Shown one piece after another: positions 39,457 through 49,073 of a stretch of 64,000 bases of DNA. Every line of letters starts with the position of its first letter. Position 1 is the stretch's first letter. Below the pieces are notes generated by a model. It did not search any database and had not been told where the DNA came from. It saw nothing but the letters and a program-made list of their open reading frames with translations. Source of the DNA: Microbacterium sp. JZ31 (GTDB lineage: Bacteria; Actinomycetota; Actinomycetes; Actinomycetales; Microbacteriaceae); contig NZ_CP017661.1 in assembly GCF_016805985.1 (NCBI RefSeq), positions 2,356,001 through 2,420,000 on the forward strand, given 5' to 3'. Both the position numbers and the translations under genes were made by a program.

Positions 39457-40161
39457 TCACTCCTCCACGAGCACGCGACGCAGTGCCGCGATCTCCTCCT
39501 CCGACATGCCGTGCGCGCGCAGGTAACCCGCGACGGACGCGTGCTCGGCGCGCACCTGGTGCAGCAGGTCGCGCATCACGGCCGCGGGAGACCGGGTGGC
39601 GAGCTCCTCGAGATGCTTTGCATCCGGGAACGCGGCGCGGATGCGCGCCAGCGTCTTGTCGCCGCGCCAGGCGGGGAGGTTCTCCTCCGTGAGCGCGTAG
39701 TCCTCGACGACCGCGTCCTCGTCGACGCCCACCGCGGCCAGGGCCAGCGCGACCGTGACGCCCGTGCGGTCCTTGCCCACCGTGCAGTGCAGCACGACCG
39801 GCTGCGCGCCCAGGATGGCGCGGATCGCGGTCACGAGGCGGTCGCCCGAGCGGTCCAGCAGGGCGCGGTACATCTGCGCGAGCGAGATGTCCTCGAGGAA
39901 GAAGGACGTGACGGATCCGAGGAACAGCGGCACGCGCAGCGTCTCGACGCCGGGCACCCGGCTTGGCGCGTGCACGACCTCCTCGTCCGAGCGCAGGTCG
40001 ATCACCCGCCGCACGCCGAGTTCGCGGAACGCCGCGGCCCCGAGCTCGTCGATCGCGGCGAGGTTGCCGGACCGATAGAGCACGCCCGAGCGCGTGTGCG
40101 CGCGCCCGGCGGGCAGTCCGCCGATGTCGCGGAAGTTGACGGCTCCGGGAACCAGGCTCAT
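39457..40161 (-). CDS. Tyrosine-protein phosphatase (PtpB-like, dual specificity)
   Basis: 234 residues. Begins VPGAVNFRDIGGLPAGR, typical of the family; P-loop HCTVGKDRTG with Cys126 and Arg132. No signal peptide. Members dephosphorylate phosphotyrosine and, in some cases, phosphoserine or phosphoinositides. Follows the AhpD-like gene by 10 bases. Confidence 0.92.
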   Translation of the reverse strand: MSLVPGAVNFRDIGGLPAGRAHTRSGVLYRSGNLAAIDELGAAAFRELGVRRVIDLRSDEEVVHAPSRVPGVETLRVPLFLGSVTSFFLEDISLAQMYRALLDRSGDRLVTAIRAILGAQPVVLHCTVGKDRTGVTVALALAAVGVDEDAVVEDYALTEENLPAWRGDKTLARIRAAFPDAKHLEELATRSPAAVMRDLLHQVRAEHASVAGYLRAHGMSEEEIAALRRVLVEE

Positions 40162-40171
40162 CGCGGCCCGC

Positions 40172-40663
40172 TCAGGACGTCGCGGGCGCGGAGGCCAGGT
40201 CGGCGGCGCGGGGCGGCACGGCGTAGCGACCGGCGATGACGACGCGGTTGAAGGCGTTGATCGAGATCGCGAGCCAGCTCACGCCGAGGTACTCCTTCTC
40301 GCTCAGCACGCCGCCGACGCGGTCGTACACGTCGTCCGGGATGCCGTCGCGGTGGATGAAGGTGTAGGCCTCGGCGAGCTCCAGGGCCGCGCGCTCGCGC
40401 GCGCTGAAGACGCCCGACTCACGCCACACGGGCAGCTGCGCGAGGTCGTCGTATGTGATGCCGGCGGCCACACCCCGGTCGGAGTGGATGCGCGCGCAGT
40501 AGGCGCAGCCGTTCAGCTGCGAGCAGTGCAGCAGCACGAGTTCCTTGAGGCGGTCATCCACCCCGTTCTCGCGTGCGATGCGTCCGACTTCGCGCGAGAA
40601 GGCGTCGAGCGCCTTGTAGGCGGTCGGCTCCGACTTCGACAGATGCACCCGCAACTCGGCCAT
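40172..40663 (-). CDS. AhpD-like carboxymuconolactone decarboxylase family protein
   Basis: 163 residues. Redox motif CAYCARIH (Cys53, Cys56, His60) in the helical CMD fold, as in AhpD-type peroxidases and related oxidoreductases. Substrate unknown. First gene of a two-gene unit with the phosphatase; upstream is an unusually AT-rich region with inverted repeats. Confidence 0.88.
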   Translation of the reverse strand: MAELRVHLSKSEPTAYKALDAFSREVGRIARENGVDDRLKELVLLHCSQLNGCAYCARIHSDRGVAAGITYDDLAQLPVWRESGVFSARERAALELAEAYTFIHRDGIPDDVYDRVGGVLSEKEYLGVSWLAISINAFNRVVIAGRYAVPPRAADLASAPATS

Positions 40664-40710
40664 GAGGACACCCTATCGAGCGACTTCGACCTCAACGCCG
40701 ATTCGTCCGA

Positions 40711-40787
40711 GATCAATCTGCATGGCCGACTTAGCTGTATTTCACCATATGCATCAGTAGCTCGCGAATATGGCGTGCATGTTGATC
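40711..40787. promoter_or_regulatory. AT-rich control region with nested inverted repeats
   Basis: In the divergent gap between the AhpD-like gene and the hydrolase/peptide-transport operon. Outer arms GATCAATCTGCATG (40711-40724) and CGTGCATGTTGATC (40774-40787) are complementary at 11 of 14 positions; inner arms CCATAT (40745) and ATATGG (40768) are exact. The composition is much more AT-rich than its surroundings. It looks like a paired operator or promoter region. Confidence 0.45.
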
Positions 40788-40876
40788 CGCGATTTCCGGG
40801 GCTCCGCGCGGCGGCGGCACAATGGGACCCATCCCGGCCTCCGCCGGGATCCACCTCGACCGGAAGCACGCATCCC

Positions 40877-41929
40877 GTGACAGAGAACGACGCCGCCCTG
40901 GCCGCCGCCGACGCGCGCGATGAGTTCTCCTTCCTTCCCGGCCAGGCCGCCCACCTGGGTGTCGCGACGCCGACCGCGCGGCGCGTCCACGCCGCCCTCG
41001 CCGATGGCCGCATCGTCAGCGCCCTGCTCTTCGGCGAGAGCGCGCCGCGCGTCGTCCTGCTCCACGGCGCGGGCCTGAACGCCCACACGTGGGACACCAC
41101 GACGCTGGCGCTCGGCGCACCGGCGCTCGTGCTCGACCTGCCGGGACACGGCGACTCGTCGTGGCGCGAGGACGCCGACTACCGCCCGCGCACGCTCGCG
41201 CCCGACGCGATCCGGACGATCGAGGAGTGGGCGGACGCACCCGTCGTGCTCGTGGGTCATTCCCTGGGCGGCCTGACCGCCGCGGCCGTCGCGGCCGCAC
41301 GCCCCGATCTCGTCGCCGCGCTGCTGCTCGTGGACATCACCCCCGGCGCGGCCGGAGGCGCGGGCTCGGCCGAGCTGCGCCGCTTCTACGAGCAGACCGT
41401 GTTCGCCTCGCGCGAGGAGGTCGTCGAGCGCGCCATGGCCTTCGGCCTCGGCGGCTCGCTCGAGGACACCCGGCGCGGCGTGTTCCACAACACGCGCGTG
41501 CTTCCCGCCGGCCCGGACGGGAGGAGCACGGTGGAGTGGAAGCACCACTTCGCCCGGCTCGCGCACCAGGCCCTCGCCGCTCCCGCTCCGGCCGAGGCAT
41601 CCGCGCCGCTCGTCGACGCGACGGGCTGGGACGACCTCGCGGCCGTCGCGGCCCCCGTCACGCTCGTGCGCGGCACGCGCGGCTTCGTCGACGATGCGGC
41701 CGCCGACGACTTCGCCCGCCGCCTTCCATCCGCGACGGTCGTGACGCTCGACGCCCCACACAACGTGCAGGAGGTCGCGCCGGGCGCGCTCGCCGCGCTC
41801 GTGTCGGCGCACCTGGACGATGCGGGGACCGCCGGGCGCCCGCCGTCCGCGACGCCCCACCCTCTTGCCCCGCATCCGACGGCCGCCCCCGACGGCACCG
41901 CAGACGACCCGACAGCGGACGCGCCCTGA
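40877..41929 (+). CDS. Alpha/beta hydrolase
   Basis: 350 residues from a GTG at 40877. Oxyanion HGAGLNAHTWD, nucleophile elbow GHSLGG, and late His in DAPHNVQE give a full triad. A Pro/Ala/Thr-rich C-terminal tail follows the fold. Stands first in a plus-strand run with a peptide ABC importer, so it may act on the imported compound (peptidase or esterase; inference). Ribosome site weak (GGAAG 10 bases up). Confidence 0.85.
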   Translation: MTENDAALAAADARDEFSFLPGQAAHLGVATPTARRVHAALADGRIVSALLFGESAPRVVLLHGAGLNAHTWDTTTLALGAPALVLDLPGHGDSSWREDADYRPRTLAPDAIRTIEEWADAPVVLVGHSLGGLTAAAVAAARPDLVAALLLVDITPGAAGGAGSAELRRFYEQTVFASREEVVERAMAFGLGGSLEDTRRGVFHNTRVLPAGPDGRSTVEWKHHFARLAHQALAAPAPAEASAPLVDATGWDDLAAVAAPVTLVRGTRGFVDDAAADDFARRLPSATVVTLDAPHNVQEVAPGALAALVSAHLDDAGTAGRPPSATPHPLAPHPTAAPDGTADDPTADAP

Positions 41930-41979
41930 ACCGCGAACCGCTCGGCGCGACCCGCGCCGCACGCTCCGAAAGGACACCC

Positions 41980-43500
41980 ATGCACCGCTTCCCCACCCGC
42001 CATCCGCGCCGCGCCGCCGTCGCCGGCGTCGCGGCCGCCGTCGCCGTCGCGCTCGCGGGGTGCACGTCGACGCCCAGCGAGGCGCCCACGGGCGAGCCGG
42101 ACCCGGAGGCGACCCTCCGCCTGGGCCTCGTGCTCGAGCCCGAGAACCTCGACATCCGCCACACCTCCGGCGCCGCGATCGAGCAGATCCTGATCGACAA
42201 CGTGTACGAGGGCCTCGTCACCCGCACGCAGGAGAACGAGATCGTCGCGTCGCTCGCCGAGGACTACGAGATCTCCGAGGACGGCCTCACGTACACGTTC
42301 ACGCTCGCGGACGGCGTGACGTTCCACGACGGCGGCGAACTCACCGCCTCGGACGTCGTGGCCACCTACAACGAGGTGCGCAACGACGAGACGCTGATCG
42401 GTCACGCGCAGCTCGCGCACGTCACCGCGGTCGACGCCCCCGATGAGCGCACCGTGGTGCTGACACTCGACCAGCCCGACCAGAACCTGCTGTTCTCGCT
42501 CACGGGCCCCGCGGGCCTCGTGTTCGACGAGGGCGACGACACGGACCTGAAGACCGCCGCGAACGGCACGGGCCCGTTCACGCTCGAGAACTGGACCCAG
42601 GGCGACGGGCTCACGCTCGCACGCTTCGACGACTACTGGGGCGACGCGGCGGGGGTGTCCGCGGTCGAGATCAGCTACATCCCCGACTTCACGGCCGGCG
42701 TGAACGCCGCGCTCGACGGCAGCCTCGACGTCCTGACGGCCGTGCAGCCCGAGCTCTCCCCGCAGCTGGACGGCCAGAACGGCTTCACGCTCACGCGCGG
42801 CGCGACGACCGACAAGGCGACGCTCGCGTTCAACAACCAGCGCGAGCCGCTGGACGATGTGCGCGTGCGCGAGGCGCTGCGCCTCGCGATCGACCACGAC
42901 GCGCTGATCGAGGCGGTGGGCGCGGGCGCGACGCAGTTCGGTCCGATCCCCGCGCTCGACCCGGGCTACGAGGACCTGTCCGACGTCGCGCCGTTCGACC
43001 CCGAGCGCGCCCAGGAGCTGCTGGCCGAGGCCGGCCAAGAGGACCTGTCGCTGACGCTGACGATCCCGTCGTTCTACGGCACGACCGTGTCGACGTATCT
43101 GGTGTCCGCATTCAACGACATCGGGGTGGACCTGAAGGTCGACCCCGTGGAGTTCGGCACGTGGCTGCAGGACGTCTACACCAACAAGGACTACGACCTC
43201 AGCTTCGTGCTGCACGTCGAGCCGCGGGACTTCTCGAACTTCGCCGACCCCGACTACTACTTCGGCTACGACAACGCCGAGGTGCAGGAGCTGTACGCCG
43301 AGGCGATGGCCACGGTCGACGCCGAGGAGTCGGCCGCGCTGCTGGCCCAGGCCGCGCGCATCGTCGCCGAGGACCACGCCGCCGACTGGCTGTACACGGG
43401 CGAGACGATCACGGCGGTCGGCCAGGGGGTGACGGGCTTCCCCGTCGACTCGATCAACTCGCGCATCGACCTCTCGGCCGTCACGCTCGCGACGCCGTGA
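41980..43500 (+). CDS. Peptide-type ABC transporter substrate-binding lipoprotein
   Basis: 506 residues. Lipobox VALAGC after a short signal, then an SBP_bac_5 fold (LGLVLEPENLDIRHTSGAAIEQ, ENWTQGDGLTLARFDDYWG, FNNQREPLDDVRVREALRLAIDHD). GAAAGGA precedes the ATG. Binds a peptide or a similar solute for the permeases that follow. Confidence 0.94.
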   Translation: MHRFPTRHPRRAAVAGVAAAVAVALAGCTSTPSEAPTGEPDPEATLRLGLVLEPENLDIRHTSGAAIEQILIDNVYEGLVTRTQENEIVASLAEDYEISEDGLTYTFTLADGVTFHDGGELTASDVVATYNEVRNDETLIGHAQLAHVTAVDAPDERTVVLTLDQPDQNLLFSLTGPAGLVFDEGDDTDLKTAANGTGPFTLENWTQGDGLTLARFDDYWGDAAGVSAVEISYIPDFTAGVNAALDGSLDVLTAVQPELSPQLDGQNGFTLTRGATTDKATLAFNNQREPLDDVRVREALRLAIDHDALIEAVGAGATQFGPIPALDPGYEDLSDVAPFDPERAQELLAEAGQEDLSLTLTIPSFYGTTVSTYLVSAFNDIGVDLKVDPVEFGTWLQDVYTNKDYDLSFVLHVEPRDFSNFADPDYYFGYDNAEVQELYAEAMATVDAEESAALLAQAARIVAEDHAADWLYTGETITAVGQGVTGFPVDSINSRIDLSAVTLATP

Positions 43501-43527
43501 CCCGGTGACGCCGGAGCACCCGCACCC

Positions 43528-44475
43528 GTGATCAGATACGCGCTCACGCGCCTGGCCCTCCTCGTGGTCGGCCTGCTCGTGGCGAGCGCGCTCATCTTCA
43601 CGGTGCTGCGGGTGCTGCCCGGCGACGTCGCCCAGCTCATCGCGGGCACGCAGGGCTCCCCCGAGCAGATCGCGCGCATCCGCGAGGAGCTCGGGCTGAA
43701 CCGCCCGCTGTGGGAGCAGTACGTCGCCTGGATCGGCGGCGTCGTGCGCGGCGACCTCGGAACGTCGATGCTCACCGGGTCGTCCGTCGCGGGTCAGCTG
43801 TGGGAGAAGGCCCAGGTGACGGTGCCCCTCGGCCTGCTGGCGATGCTCGTCGCCCTGCTGATCGCCGTGCCGTTCGGCGTGCTGTCCGCCGTGCGCCGCG
43901 GGCGCGCGGACGGCACCGCCATCAGCGTCGTGTCGCAGGCCCTCGCAGCGGTCCCCGTGGTCTGGGCGGGGATGATGCTCGTCGTGCTGTTCGCGGTCGT
44001 GCTGGGCTGGCTGCCGGCCCAGGGCTTCCCGCGCTCGGGTTGGAGCACCCCGGATCTCGCCCTGCGCTCGCTCGTCCTCCCCGCCCTCACGATCGGGATC
44101 GTGGAGGGCGCGATGCTGCTGCGCTTCGTCCGCAGCGCCACGCTGCAGGCCGTGGGGCAGGACTTCGTGCGCACGGGCGCCGCGAAGGGGCTCACGCGCA
44201 CGCAGGCGCTCATCCGCCACGGCCTGCCGTCCGTGGGCCTGTCGATCGTGACCGTGATGGGGCTGCAGGTCGCGGGGATCGTCGTCGGGGCGGTCGTGAT
44301 CGAGCTCGTGTTCAACCTGCCGGGGATCGGCCGCATGCTCGCGACCGACGTCGGATCACGCGACCTGGTGATGGTGCAGGGCGAGCTGCTCGTGCTGACG
44401 GGCTTCGTGCTGCTGATCGGCTTCGTCGTCGACCTCGTGCACCACTCGATCGATCCCAGGCAGCGGGAGGCATGA
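43528..44475 (+). CDS. ABC transporter permease, DppB type
   Basis: 315 residues, six helices, GTG start. N-terminal PGDVAQLIAGTQGSPEQIARI region and EAA loop DFVRTGAAKGLTRTQALIRH are typical. Overlaps the next permease as ATGA. Confidence 0.94.
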   Translation: MIRYALTRLALLVVGLLVASALIFTVLRVLPGDVAQLIAGTQGSPEQIARIREELGLNRPLWEQYVAWIGGVVRGDLGTSMLTGSSVAGQLWEKAQVTVPLGLLAMLVALLIAVPFGVLSAVRRGRADGTAISVVSQALAAVPVVWAGMMLVVLFAVVLGWLPAQGFPRSGWSTPDLALRSLVLPALTIGIVEGAMLLRFVRSATLQAVGQDFVRTGAAKGLTRTQALIRHGLPSVGLSIVTVMGLQVAGIVVGAVVIELVFNLPGIGRMLATDVGSRDLVMVQGELLVLTGFVLLIGFVVDLVHHSIDPRQREA

Positions 44476-45359
44476 TGCGCACGCTCGCTCGCCTGTGGCG
44501 CCTCTCCACGGGCAGGTTCGGACTGATCGTGATGGCCGTCGTCGGACTCACGGCGCTGGTGTCGCTGTTCTGGACGCCGTTCGACCCGAAGACGGTCGAC
44601 ATCGCGGCGCGCTGGGGCCTTCCCGGCTGGCCGCACCTGCTCGGCACGGACGGCACGGGACGCGACATCCTGAGCCTGCTCATGGCGGGCGCGCGCACGA
44701 CCGTGTTCGTCGCGTTCGGCGCCGGCGTGGTGTCGACGGCGGTCGGCATCCTGCTCGCCGCGCTCGGCGCCCTCACGCCGCGCTGGACGCGCGAGTCCGT
44801 CGCGGTGCTGATCGACATCCTGATCGCGTTCCCCGTGCTGCTGATCGCGATGATGATCTCGTCCGTGTGGGGCGGATCGCTGTGGGTCGTGGTGTGGGCG
44901 GTGGGCATCGGCTTCGGCGTGAGCATCGCGCGCGTCACGCGCCCGGAGCTGCGTCGTGTGCGCGCCAGCGACTACGTGCTCGCCGGACGCGCCGCCGGCC
45001 TGACGGGCCTGCAGAACCTCCGCCGGCACCTGCTGCCCAACGTCGCGCCGGTGTTCATCGTGCAGCTGTCGTGGTCGATGGCGGTGGCCGTGCTCGCCGA
45101 GGCGGGCCTGTCCTACCTGGGCTTCGGCGCCTCCGTGACCGAGCCGTCGTGGGGTCTCCTGCTCAGCGAGCTGCAGCAGTACCTGCAGATCCACCCGCTG
45201 TCAGTTGTATGGCCGGGACTGGCGATCACGCTCACGGTGCTCGCGCTCAACCTGCTGGGCGACGCCCTGCGCGAGGCGACCGACCCGACCCTGCGGGGCC
45301 GCGACCACGTGGCGGGGCCGAAGGCCATCGCGCACACGACGCCGGGGGTGGTCGCATGA
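44472..45359 (+). CDS. ABC transporter permease, DppC type
   Basis: 295 residues. LLGTDGTGRDILSLLMAGAR and EAA loop DYVLAGRAAGLTGLQNLRRH are signatures of DppC/OppC. Starts at the ATG overlapping the previous stop; a second ATG follows at once. Confidence 0.94.
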   Translation: MMRTLARLWRLSTGRFGLIVMAVVGLTALVSLFWTPFDPKTVDIAARWGLPGWPHLLGTDGTGRDILSLLMAGARTTVFVAFGAGVVSTAVGILLAALGALTPRWTRESVAVLIDILIAFPVLLIAMMISSVWGGSLWVVVWAVGIGFGVSIARVTRPELRRVRASDYVLAGRAAGLTGLQNLRRHLLPNVAPVFIVQLSWSMAVAVLAEAGLSYLGFGASVTEPSWGLLLSELQQYLQIHPLSVVWPGLAITLTVLALNLLGDALREATDPTLRGRDHVAGPKAIAHTTPGVVA

Positions 45360-46162
45360 CGCTCGAGGTGACCGACCTGGCCATCGAGATCGGCGGACGC
45401 CGCGTCGTCGACGGCGTCTCGTTCACGGTGCCGGACGGCGCGCGCGTCGGCCTCATCGGCGAGTCCGGGTCGGGCAAGTCGCTCACCGCGCTCGCGATCC
45501 TCGGCCTGCTCCCGGACGGCGCGACCGCGCGCGGCAGCATCCGCTGGAACGGGAGCGAGCTGATCGGATGGAGCGACCGCGAGCTCGCCGGGCTGCGCGG
45601 AGACGAGATCGGGATGGTCTTCCAGGAGCCGCAGACCGCGCTCAACCCGATCCGGACGGTCGGACGCCAGATCGCCGAGTCCGTGCGCATCCACCGGAAC
45701 GTCTCGCGCACCGAGGCGCGGCGCCTCGCCGTGGAGGAGGCCCGGCGCGTGCGACTGCCCGATCCCGAGGCGATCGTGCGCCGCTACCCGCACCAGCTGT
45801 CGGGCGGCCAGCGCCAGCGCGTCGCGATCGCGATGGCGCTCGCCTGCGCGCCGCGGCTGCTGATCGCCGACGAGCCCACGACGGCACTCGACGTGACGAT
45901 CCAGGCCGAGATCCTGCAGCTGCTGCTCGGTCTCGTGGAGGACAGCGGGATGTCACTCGTGTTCATCACGCACGATCTCGCGGTCCTCGCACAGGTCGCC
46001 ACGCACGGCGTGGTGCTCGAGGACGGGCGTGTGGTCGAGGAGGGACCGATCGCCGGGCTGCTGTCCACGCCCCGCCATCCCGTGACGCGGGGGCTGCTGC
46101 GCGACGCGACCGCGACCCTGTGGAAGCCGGCGGCCGCGGACGGCACGGGGGCCGGCTCATGA
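45356..46162 (+). CDS. ABC transporter ATP-binding protein, DppD type
   Basis: 268 residues. Walker A GESGSGKS, signature LSGGQRQR, Walker [13 protein letters not shown], switch His in FITHD. Shorter than the usual ~330 residues because the C-terminal oligopeptide-transporter extension is missing. ATGA overlap with the permease gene. Confidence 0.93.
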   Translation: MTLEVTDLAIEIGGRRVVDGVSFTVPDGARVGLIGESGSGKSLTALAILGLLPDGATARGSIRWNGSELIGWSDRELAGLRGDEIGMVFQEPQTALNPIRTVGRQIAESVRIHRNVSRTEARRLAVEEARRVRLPDPEAIVRRYPHQLSGGQRQRVAIAMALACAPRLLIADEPTTALDVTIQAEILQLLLGLVEDSGMSLVFITHDLAVLAQVATHGVVLEDGRVVEEGPIAGLLSTPRHPVTRGLLRDATATLWKPAAADGTGAGS

Positions 46163-46956
46163 CCGATCCGATCATCCGCGCCCGCGGGCTGACCCGCCGC
46201 TATCCGCTCCCCCGGGAGGCGCCCTTCGCGCCGCGCCGGGAGAACGTCGCCCTCGCCCCCACCGATCTCGACATCGCCGCCGGATCCGCGGTGGGCGTGA
46301 TCGGCGAGTCCGGCTCGGGCAAGTCGACGCTGATCCGGCTGCTGCTCGGTCTCGACCGCCCGACGGGGGGCACGGTCGAGGTCGACGGCCGCCCGGTGGA
46401 CGCCGCCGCGCGGGCCCGCTCGCTGCACTGGCTGCGGCGCGCGACCGGCATCGTGTTCCAGGATCCGTACGCGTCGCTCGATCCGCGCATGACGGTGGAG
46501 AGGATCGTCGCGGAGCCGCTGTGGGCGCTCGGCATCCCGGGCGACCATGCGGCGCGCGTGCGAGAGGTGCTCGCCGACGTCGGTCTCGACCCGGCGATGG
46601 CCGCACGCTATCCGCACGAGTTCTCCGGTGGTCAGCGGCAGCGCATCGCGCTCGCCCGCGCGATCGCGCATCGCCCCCGCGTCCTGGTGGGCGACGAGCC
46701 GCTGTCGGCGCTCGACGTCACGGTGCGCGCGCAGATCCTGCAGCTGCTCGCCGAGCTGCGTGGGCGCGAGTCGCTCACGCTCGTCCTCGTCTCGCACGAC
46801 ATCGGCGTCGTCCAGAGCCTGTGCGACACGGTCGCCGTCATGAAGGACGGCGAGATCGTCGAGCACGGCGCCACCGCCGATGTGCTCCTGAAGCCGCAGC
46901 ACGCGTACACGCGTCGCCTGCTCGCGGCCATCCCCACGCTTCCCGCCCGCGACTGA
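46159..46956 (+). CDS. ABC transporter ATP-binding protein, DppF type
   Basis: 265 residues. Walker A GESGSGKS, signature FSGGQRQR, Walker [13 protein letters not shown]. Also lacks the long C-terminal extension. ATGA overlap with the previous gene. Last gene of the operon. Confidence 0.93.
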   Translation: MTDPIIRARGLTRRYPLPREAPFAPRRENVALAPTDLDIAAGSAVGVIGESGSGKSTLIRLLLGLDRPTGGTVEVDGRPVDAAARARSLHWLRRATGIVFQDPYASLDPRMTVERIVAEPLWALGIPGDHAARVREVLADVGLDPAMAARYPHEFSGGQRQRIALARAIAHRPRVLVGDEPLSALDVTVRAQILQLLAELRGRESLTLVLVSHDIGVVQSLCDTVAVMKDGEIVEHGATADVLLKPQHAYTRRLLAAIPTLPARD

Positions 46957-47006
46957 GCCGAGCGCGGTGCCGCCCGGCCGAGGCGGGACGTCGCCGGCCC
47001 GCCCCG

Positions 47007-47050
47007 CTTCCACGGACCTTCACGGCTCGTTCACCGTCGGGCCACCGGAG
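47007..47050 (+). promoter_or_regulatory. PHO box-like direct repeats upstream of phnD
   Basis: Four units in exact 11-nt register: CTTCCACGGAC, CTTCACGGCTC, GTTCACCGTCG, GGCCACCGGAG, echoing the GTTCACC-N4 repeat bound by PhoP in Streptomyces. A TAGGGT -10 candidate follows at 47078-47083. It suggests activation on phosphate starvation. Confidence 0.6.
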
Positions 47051-47159
47051 GGAAACACGGACGGGCGGTGGCTTCCCTAGGGTGCCGGAGTCGGCCACAG
47101 CAACGACTGATCCCGGGCCGGCGATCTCCCGCTGCATCACACATACCCGGAAGGTACTC

Positions 47160-48119
47160 ATGCAGACCACCCTGAAGCGCGGCCTCGCGCTCACCGCGGG
47201 CCTCGCGCTCGCTTTCGGCCTCGCCGCCTGCTCGCAGACCCCGTCGGCGTCGGAGACCCCCGCCGCCGAGGGCACGACCGGCGCCGAGGCGCCCGCGGCC
47301 GAGGGCACGTTCGCGCAGGACGAGAACACGATCGTGTTCGCCACCCTCCCCGACCACGAGGGCGCCGACCAGGACGCGCAGCCGATCGCGGACTGGGTCG
47401 CCGAGATCACGGGCAAGGAGGTCCAGTTCTTCGAGGCGACCGACTACACCGCGGTCGTGCAGGGTCTGGCCGCCGGTCAGATCGACGTCGCGCAGATCTC
47501 GTCGTTCACGTACTACCAGTCGCAGGCCGCCGGCGCGGAGATCGAGCCGATCGGCGCGCAGATCACCGCCGAGGGCGAGCCCGCCGGCTACTACTCGGTC
47601 GCCATCAAGAAGGCCGGCGACCCCACCGCCTCGCTCGAGGAGTACGCGGGCCAGAAGGTCTGCTTCGTGAACCCGACGTCGACCTCGGGTCGCGCCATCC
47701 CGACCGCCGCGCTCATGGACGCCGGCGTCGAGGTCCCCGAGTCGGACATCGTCTACGGCGAGGAGCACGACCTGACCGCCGCCAAGGTCGCCGAGGGCAC
47801 CGACTGCAGCGTGGGCTTCGCGCAGGACGCCGACGCCGACCCGCTGATCGAGGAGGGCTCGCTCGAGGAGATCGACCGCTTCCTGGTCCCCGGCGCCCCG
47901 ATCGTCATGCAGGCCGCGCTGCCGCAGGACGTCAAGGACGTGCTCGTCGAGAACCTCGCCGACAGCACCTCGGCCGACCTCGAGGCCGCCGGCATCGAGT
48001 CGAACGCCTTCCTCGACGAGAACTGGTTCGGCTTCGAGGCCGTCGACGACGCGTACTTCGACACGATCCGCAGCGTCTGCGAGCAGATCGCCGACCAGGT
48101 CGAGGCCTGCCGCGCCTAA
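47160..48119 (+). CDS. phnD: Phosphonate/phosphite ABC transporter binding lipoprotein
   Basis: 319 residues. Lipobox GLAACS, an Ala/Glu/Pro linker, then the PhnD-type fold (TIVFATLPDHEGADQDAQPI, YTAVVQGLAAGQIDVAQISS, CFVNPTSTSGRAIPTAAL). GGAAGGT before the ATG. Binds a phosphonate, phosphite or related anion. Heads the phnDCE run and lies behind a PHO box-like sequence. Confidence 0.92.
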   Translation: MQTTLKRGLALTAGLALAFGLAACSQTPSASETPAAEGTTGAEAPAAEGTFAQDENTIVFATLPDHEGADQDAQPIADWVAEITGKEVQFFEATDYTAVVQGLAAGQIDVAQISSFTYYQSQAAGAEIEPIGAQITAEGEPAGYYSVAIKKAGDPTASLEEYAGQKVCFVNPTSTSGRAIPTAALMDAGVEVPESDIVYGEEHDLTAAKVAEGTDCSVGFAQDADADPLIEEGSLEEIDRFLVPGAPIVMQAALPQDVKDVLVENLADSTSADLEAAGIESNAFLDENWFGFEAVDDAYFDTIRSVCEQIADQVEACRA

Positions 48120-48161
48120 GCGCCCGGCACGTCACGGAACCGAACGAGAGAGCGAACTGAG

Positions 48162-49073
48162 ATGACGAACAGCGGCACCCCCACGCAGAGCACCGCGAGC
48201 GCGGTTCGGATCGACGGTCTGGGAAAGACATACCCGGGATCGTCGACCCCCGCTCTGTCGGGGGTGTCGCTGTCCGTCACCCCCGGCGAGATCCTCGTCC
48301 TGCTCGGCCTGTCCGGCTCGGGCAAGTCGACGCTCCTGCGCCACATCAACGGGCTCGAGACGCCCACGACCGGCACCGTCGTGTCCCTCGGCAAGGACGT
48401 CGCGACGCTCAGGGGCCGCGCCCTGCGGGAGCTCCGCGGCCGGATCGGCTTCATCTTCCAGCAGTTCGAGCTCGTGGGCCCGCTCACGGTGCTCGAGAAC
48501 GTGCTGACGGGCGCGCTGGCCACCCTCGCGGGTCCGCGCGTCGGCATCTTCACCTACCCGAAGGCCCTGCGGCAGAAGGCGCTCGAGCACCTCGACCGCG
48601 TCGGCCTCCTCGAGCGCGCGTACCAGCGCGCCGACACGCTCTCCGGCGGTCAGCAGCAGCGCGTGGCGATCGCCCGCGCCCTGATGCAGGACCCGGACAT
48701 CCTGCTCGCCGACGAGCCCGTCGCCTCGCTCGACCCCGAGTCCTCCAGCCAGGTGATGGCCCTCGTCCGCGAGATCGCGGCCGAGCGCGGCCTCACCGTC
48801 GTGTGCTCGCTGCACCAGGTGGACCTCGCGCTCAGCTGGGCCGACCGCATCGTCGGCCTGCGCGCCGGCGAGGTCGTGCTCGACATGACCACCGAGAACC
48901 TCACGCGCGAGCAGGTCATGGAGATCTACGGCCGCGTCGCCACGACGACCGCCGAGATCGACGCCGTCGCGGCCGAGCTCGCCGAGGCGCGCGAGCAGGT
49001 GCTCGCCGCCGAGATGAAGCGCAACGCGGGCGACCGCCTGCAGCAGGGCTTCGCCGCGGAGGACCCCTCGTGA
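48162..49073 (+). CDS. phnC: Phosphonate ABC transporter ATP-binding protein
   Basis: 303 residues. Walker A GLSGSGKST, Q-loop FIFQQFELVGPLTVLENVL, signature LSGGQQQR, Walker B LLADEPVASLD, and the PhnC-type CSLHQVDLALSWADRIVGL. The C-terminal ~30 residues are an extra Ala/Glu-rich helix. Overlaps phnE as TGATG. Confidence 0.95.
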   Translation: MTNSGTPTQSTASAVRIDGLGKTYPGSSTPALSGVSLSVTPGEILVLLGLSGSGKSTLLRHINGLETPTTGTVVSLGKDVATLRGRALRELRGRIGFIFQQFELVGPLTVLENVLTGALATLAGPRVGIFTYPKALRQKALEHLDRVGLLERAYQRADTLSGGQQQRVAIARALMQDPDILLADEPVASLDPESSSQVMALVREIAAERGLTVVCSLHQVDLALSWADRIVGLRAGEVVLDMTTENLTREQVMEIYGRVATTTAEIDAVAAELAEAREQVLAAEMKRNAGDRLQQGFAAEDPS

